DNA from: Chara braunii
Lineage: Eukaryota; Streptophyta; Charophyceae; Charales; Characeae
Assembly: GCA_003427395.1 (NCBI GenBank)
Contig: BFEA01000007.1
Coordinates: 2,826,062 to 2,846,495, forward strand
DNA length: 20,434 bases
Direction: 5' to 3'
The position numbers and the translations under genes are program-made. Positions 17,784 to 20,434 of the stretch are shown in pieces; positions within the stretch are counted from its first letter, which is position 1; each line of letters starts with the position of its first letter. The notes under the pieces were generated by a model. The model was not told where the DNA came from and did no database searches. It worked only from the letters and a program-made list of their open reading frames with translations.

Positions 17784-17846
17784 GTAACCCATAACTGCTG
17801 AAACACGGACCTGAAATCGAAGCTACACCATATATAGCTGGCCTAC
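17784..17846 (-). repeat. Right inverted arm around the tandem array
   Basis: In reverse complement it gives GTAGGCCAGCTATATATGG, TTTCAGGTCCGTGTTTC and AGTTATGGGTTAC, matching the left arm at 17057-17116. Together with the array the structure could fold as a stem with a loop of about 670 bases. Confidence 0.75.
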
Positions 17847-17981
17847 TCCCTCCTCACGACAAGCCAGTGACGACACGCTCAGTGACCACCCATCTCCTGC
17901 CGATGGGACCCTTGCCAATTTTTGGCAGGGACCTATTGAAGTACAGGCAGGGGTAGTCTGAATGACGTGAAAGGGCTCTGA

Positions 17982-17983
<2 letters not shown>

Positions 17984-18039
<56 letters not shown>
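17984..18039 (+). repeat. (TC)28 microsatellite
   Basis: A pure TC run of about 56 bases. Apparent Arg-Glu minus-strand frames over it are artefacts of the repeat. Confidence 0.95.
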
Positions 18040-18041
<2 letters not shown>

Positions 18042-18403
18042 AAGCGTGTATACACACATCACGGTTGCTTTTTTTTTTTTTTCTGCGCATGCGTGTTTGT
18101 GCATCTGGGATTAATGCACCACGCACCACGCACCGCGCAGCGTACTGCGCAGCGCACTTCACCTACGCCCCGCAAGTATGCTTCCCACCCCCTTCCCCAC
18201 CCCCGACACCATTTTTTATTTTTTTGCTCTGAATGGCCTCAAAAACATTTTGGGGGGTCCCCTGGTGGAGCGCATCCCCCCCTCGTTTTTTTTGTTTTTT
18301 TTTGCTTTCCATATTTGAAAAAAATGAGTTGTCCAGGATCCCGGACAACTTCGCACAGGATGTCCGGCCAGGACAACCGGCCATCGGACAATTGGTAGCC
18401 TAG

Positions 18404-18451
18404 ATTAGAAGTCCATTACCAAAAAAATAAAATAAAAAAATGATCAATCAT
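18404..18451 (+). mobile_element. R-family copy a (3' part, after the transposon)
   Basis: It opens with the second ATTAGAAG and continues TCCATTACC, an A-rich run with AAATAAAATAAA and TGATCAATCAT, matching the end of copy e (19871-19920). Read together with 16190-16607 it restores one continuous R copy. At 18451 it passes into GTTATATCCAG without the insertion seen in copy e. Confidence 0.8.
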
Positions 18452-18569
18452 GTTATATCCAGTTTTTCTGGTGTTCTGTAATTCATGGCGGCACTTGGGC
18501 TTCTTCCTCATTCGGGATATATGATTTAAGAGATGGTCGAATCCGGGCTCATATCTACGAACTTGCTTT
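18452..18569. other. Spacer between R copies
   Basis: About 120 bases without recognisable features. It should represent sequence beyond the right side of the site where copy e is interrupted. Confidence 0.4.
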
Positions 18570-19201
18570 GTTCTGTGCCCCTGGTATGCCGATGCCAGAA
18601 CGACGTTGGCCGGAGATCGGGCGTTGCGTTGTAACCTGCAAATGACAGGAGTGCGAGGCCTTGTAGAGAGATCTGGGGATTAGTCGTTGCCCTATAACCT
18701 GCAAATGGCAGGAGTGTGAGGCCTTGTAGAGAGATCTGGGGATTTGCTGAGGGAGGAAGGCGATCCAGTGGCGAACCAGGGGGGGCTGCCTTGACAACCT
18801 ATGGGTCCAGGGATAGTCTAGGTGGCGAGAACGGGTCAGCTATGGTTTACGTTGGTTAGGATGGCATTGTCTCTAAGATGTAATATCCTGGTACAGGGAG
18901 GGCTAGGGGTCGTTCCAGGATTAGGAGACCAAAATTACTGATATAGCATAGTCTTTTATATTTTTTCTATACTAATCATCATCATCTTTAGCATCATCAT
19001 TATTCGTATGATTATCTCACAGTTTACACAGAAATTCATCATCATCATCATCATCATTATTATCATCATCATCATATGAGGGAAGCTGAGCCCGGTTCTC
19101 AGCATGTTCTGTTCGGTCACTCCGGGTAGACTGTGAGGAACCTCGGCCTCAATCTTCTTATTGGTAATATCAGCCGTGAAAAAAAAAAAAAAAAAAAAAA
19201 A
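18570..19201 (+). mobile_element. R-family retroposon tail, copy b, with poly(A)
   Basis: This is the longest uninterrupted R copy. It begins near CCCCTGGTATGCCGATGCCAG, contains a 62-bp internal duplication (ACCTGCAAATGACAGGAGTG near 18634 and ACCTGCAAATGGCAGGAGTG near 18696), then the CTATGGTTTACGTTGG block, a (TCA)n tract at 19036-19075, a TGAGCCCGGTTCTCAGCATG block and GGTAATATCAGC, and ends in A23 (19179-19201). The poly(A) end supports target-primed retrotransposition. The 5' side is truncated and no reverse transcriptase motif is visible. Three-frame reading of the first block gives only short peptides such as LQMTGVRGLVERSGD. Confidence 0.65.
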
Positions 19202-19687
19202 GGAAGGATAGCTATGGTTGATGTTGGCTAGGATGACATTGTCTCGGGGAGGTAATGTCCTGGATCAGGGAGGGCTAGGGGTTGTTCTAGGATTAGAAGG
19301 CCAGATTTGCTAGGTGGCGAGAACAGGTCAGCTATGGTTGACGTTGGTTAGGATGGCATTGTCTCTGAGATGCAATGTCCTGGTACAGGGAGGGCTAGGA
19401 GTTGTTCCAGGATCAAGAGACCAGAATTACTGATATAGCATAGTCTTTTATATTTTTTCTATACTAATCATCATCATCTTTAGCATCATCATCATTGGTA
19501 TGATTATCTCACAGTTTACACAAAAATTCATCATCATCATCATCATATGAGGGAAACTGAGCCCCGTTCTCAGCATGTTCTGTTCGGTCACTCCGGGTAG
19601 ACTGTGAGGACCCCGGCCTCAATCTTCTTATTGGTAATATCAGCGTTGGGGACAAGGCTCGTTTAAAAAAAAAAAAAAAAAAAAAAA
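19202..19687 (+). mobile_element. R-family chimeric unit, copies c and d, with poly(A)
   Basis: The unit starts right after the first A23 with GGAAGGATAGCTATGG and follows the sequence type of copy a up to GGCCAGATTTG (about 19310). It then switches to the copy b type from TAGGTGGCGAGAACAGGTC and runs through the (TCA)n tract and TGAGCCCCGTTCTCAGCATG to a second A23 (19665-19687). The following copy begins at nearly the same point (GGATAGCCATGG). Two poly(A) junctions at the same element position suggest a 486-bp tandem duplication rather than independent insertions. Confidence 0.6.
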
Positions 19688-19920
19688 GGATAGCCATGGT
19701 TGATGTTGGCTAGGATGACATTGTCTCTGAGAGATAATGTCCTGGCTAGGGGTTGTTCTAGGATTAGAAGGCCTGATTTGCTGATAATATAGCATAGACT
19801 TCTAAAATTTTTCACATATTAATCGCCATCATCTTATCATTAGTATCATTATCTCATATTTCTCATACAATCATTATAAGTTCATTACCAAAAAATAAAT
19901 AAATAAAATTGATCAATCAT
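19688..19920 (+). mobile_element. R-family copy e, holding the empty site for the 1.8-kb transposon
   Basis: From GGATAGCCATGGTTGATG this copy follows the type of copy a, including CTTCTAAAATTTTTCACATA, ATCGCCATCATC and TCTCATACAATCATTATAAG. It then runs straight into TTCATTACC, AAATAAATAAATAAAA and TGATCAATCAT. It therefore contains the site used by the transposon at 16608 in uninterrupted form. It is itself cut at 19920 by a new element end. Confidence 0.75.
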
Positions 19921-19984
19921 CTAGGTACCGGCCGGGCCGCCGGGGTCCCGGGTGGCCAGCGCGTGCAAGGACCAGGGAAGGTCC

Positions 19985-19985
<1 letters not shown>

Positions 19986-20020
<35 letters not shown>
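19986..20020 (+). repeat. A35 homopolymer
   Basis: A pure run of 35 A bases follows AAGGTCCC inside the second element. It may mark the tail of a nested retroposon. Confidence 0.95.
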
Positions 20021-20022
<2 letters not shown>

Positions 20023-20434
20023 GTATGTTATGCAGAAAAATAAACTAAACAAACTTTTGCCTCAGGGTTACATCGAAGTTCTTCACCAAATTACGAATAA
20101 AAAATAATATTTAATATTTTTATTGCGAGGATTTGGGTCCTCGGCAGGCCTAATGGGCCCCGGTCGCAGTGGTGCCGACCCTTAGTGAAGGCGGGCCTAA
20201 TTTATCACAAGAGGCCTTTCACTGTCAATTTCATATTTGGGGTCCAGGCAGTTGCGACGCGCCAGTTGGTTGAGTGAAACACAGGCCGAGCAACCAAGAC
20301 ATTTCCACGGCCTTTTGGGCCTTTCCGCAGCATGCAGGCCCTGGACGAGAAACACAGCCTCATACACTGACAGTTGGGAGGCCCAACCGAAAGAGGCCCA
20401 TTAGCTGCAAAGTAGCACGCAGCATCCTGGGGCC
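20021..20434. other. Interior of second element or nested insertion; no gene
   Basis: An AT-rich patch with a near-palindrome (AATAATATTTAATATTTTTA near 20103) gives way to GGCC-rich sequence with two GGCCTAAT motifs. No frame of useful length is open. I see no boundary that would tell transposon interior from other DNA. Confidence 0.35.

Larger units (their letters stand above)
16608..18403. mobile_element. 1.8-kb non-autonomous DNA transposon, hAT-like
   Basis: The left end CTAGGTTACCA and the right end, read in reverse complement as CTAGGCTACCA, match at 10 of 11 bases. Further in, both ends carry copies of GGTTGTCC, TTGTCCGAT and CCGG motifs. The element is flanked by exact 8-bp repeats ATTAGAAG, and the retroposon copy near 19,870 preserves the uninterrupted site (ATTATAAG once, with matching flanks). 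An 8-bp duplication and short inverted ends with GC-rich subterminal repeats fit the hAT superfamily; P and Merlin elements also make duplications of about this size. There is no transposase frame, so the element would need one supplied in trans. Its interior holds a 147-bp tandem array between inverted arms and a (TC)28 run. Confidence 0.75.
19921..20434. mobile_element. Left end of a second hAT-like element, running off the window
   Basis: The sequence CTAGGTACCGGCCGGGCCGC starts exactly where copy e of the R family breaks, and it shares the CTAGGT-ACC start and the GC-rich subterminal region with the element at 16608. The expected 8-bp duplication would be TCAATCAT (19913-19920). The uninterrupted site is seen at 18441-18451 in copy a, followed by GTTATATCCAG. 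No right end is found before the window closes, so the full length is unknown. The interior seen here has an A35 run and GGCC-rich sequence but no transposase. Confidence 0.55.

Noticed and set aside
17823-18162. Minus-strand frames over the TC repeat
   Set aside because: They encode Arg-Glu or Glu-Arg runs produced by the dinucleotide repeat.

Overview
The window looks like repeat-dominated eukaryotic nuclear DNA. It carries long A, TC, GA, ATT and TCA runs, several transposon footprints with target-site duplications, poly(A)-ended retroposon tails, and no compact gene array. The only host-type gene I recognise is a fragment of the plant/algal mitochondrial ribosomal protein S7 gene (830-1183), which points to a streptophyte. 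Nearby retroelement remnants (a CCHC zinc knuckle, an Asn/Gly/Tyr linker and a long charged coiled coil) have a style I associate with charophyte algae such as Chara. That organism call is inference from memory, not a search result.

Layout. 1-690: GC-rich and G-rich repeats. 830-1183: rps7 fragment, truncated at both ends. 1221-2620: decayed gag-like reading frame with a 390-bp internal duplication. 3549-4504: AT-rich element bounded by 22-bp perfect inverted repeats and containing diverged 60-bp repeats. 5226-5592: purine-rich and 31-bp tandem repeats. 6121-6460: block rich in GTAC/CGTACG palindromes. 6872-7621: candidate non-autonomous hAT-like element. 7862-9700: unrecognised broken reading frames. 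9700-13040: mostly featureless, with one hairpin plus poly(A) retroposon-like unit near 11.6-11.8 kb. 13042-15190: further unrecognised broken frames. 15626-16174: a second gag-like pseudogene.

16190-20434 is a nest of mobile DNA. A family of retroposon tails, here called R, occurs in several copies. One copy is split by a 1,796-bp transposon (16608-18403) flanked by the 8-bp duplication ATTAGAAG. The uninterrupted sequence is preserved in another R copy near 19,870. That second R copy is itself cut at 19,920 by the left end of another element of the same kind, and its empty site is preserved in the first copy near 18,450. The two copies therefore act as reciprocal empty sites.

No intact protein-coding gene can be defended, so nothing here works together as a pathway. 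The best candidates for follow-up are the reciprocal transposon insertions, the tandem array between inverted arms inside the 1.8-kb element, the strong bias toward TGA among in-frame stops in the gag remnants, and the rps7 fragment that has lost an internal C-terminal piece but keeps the family's terminal Arg-Trp.
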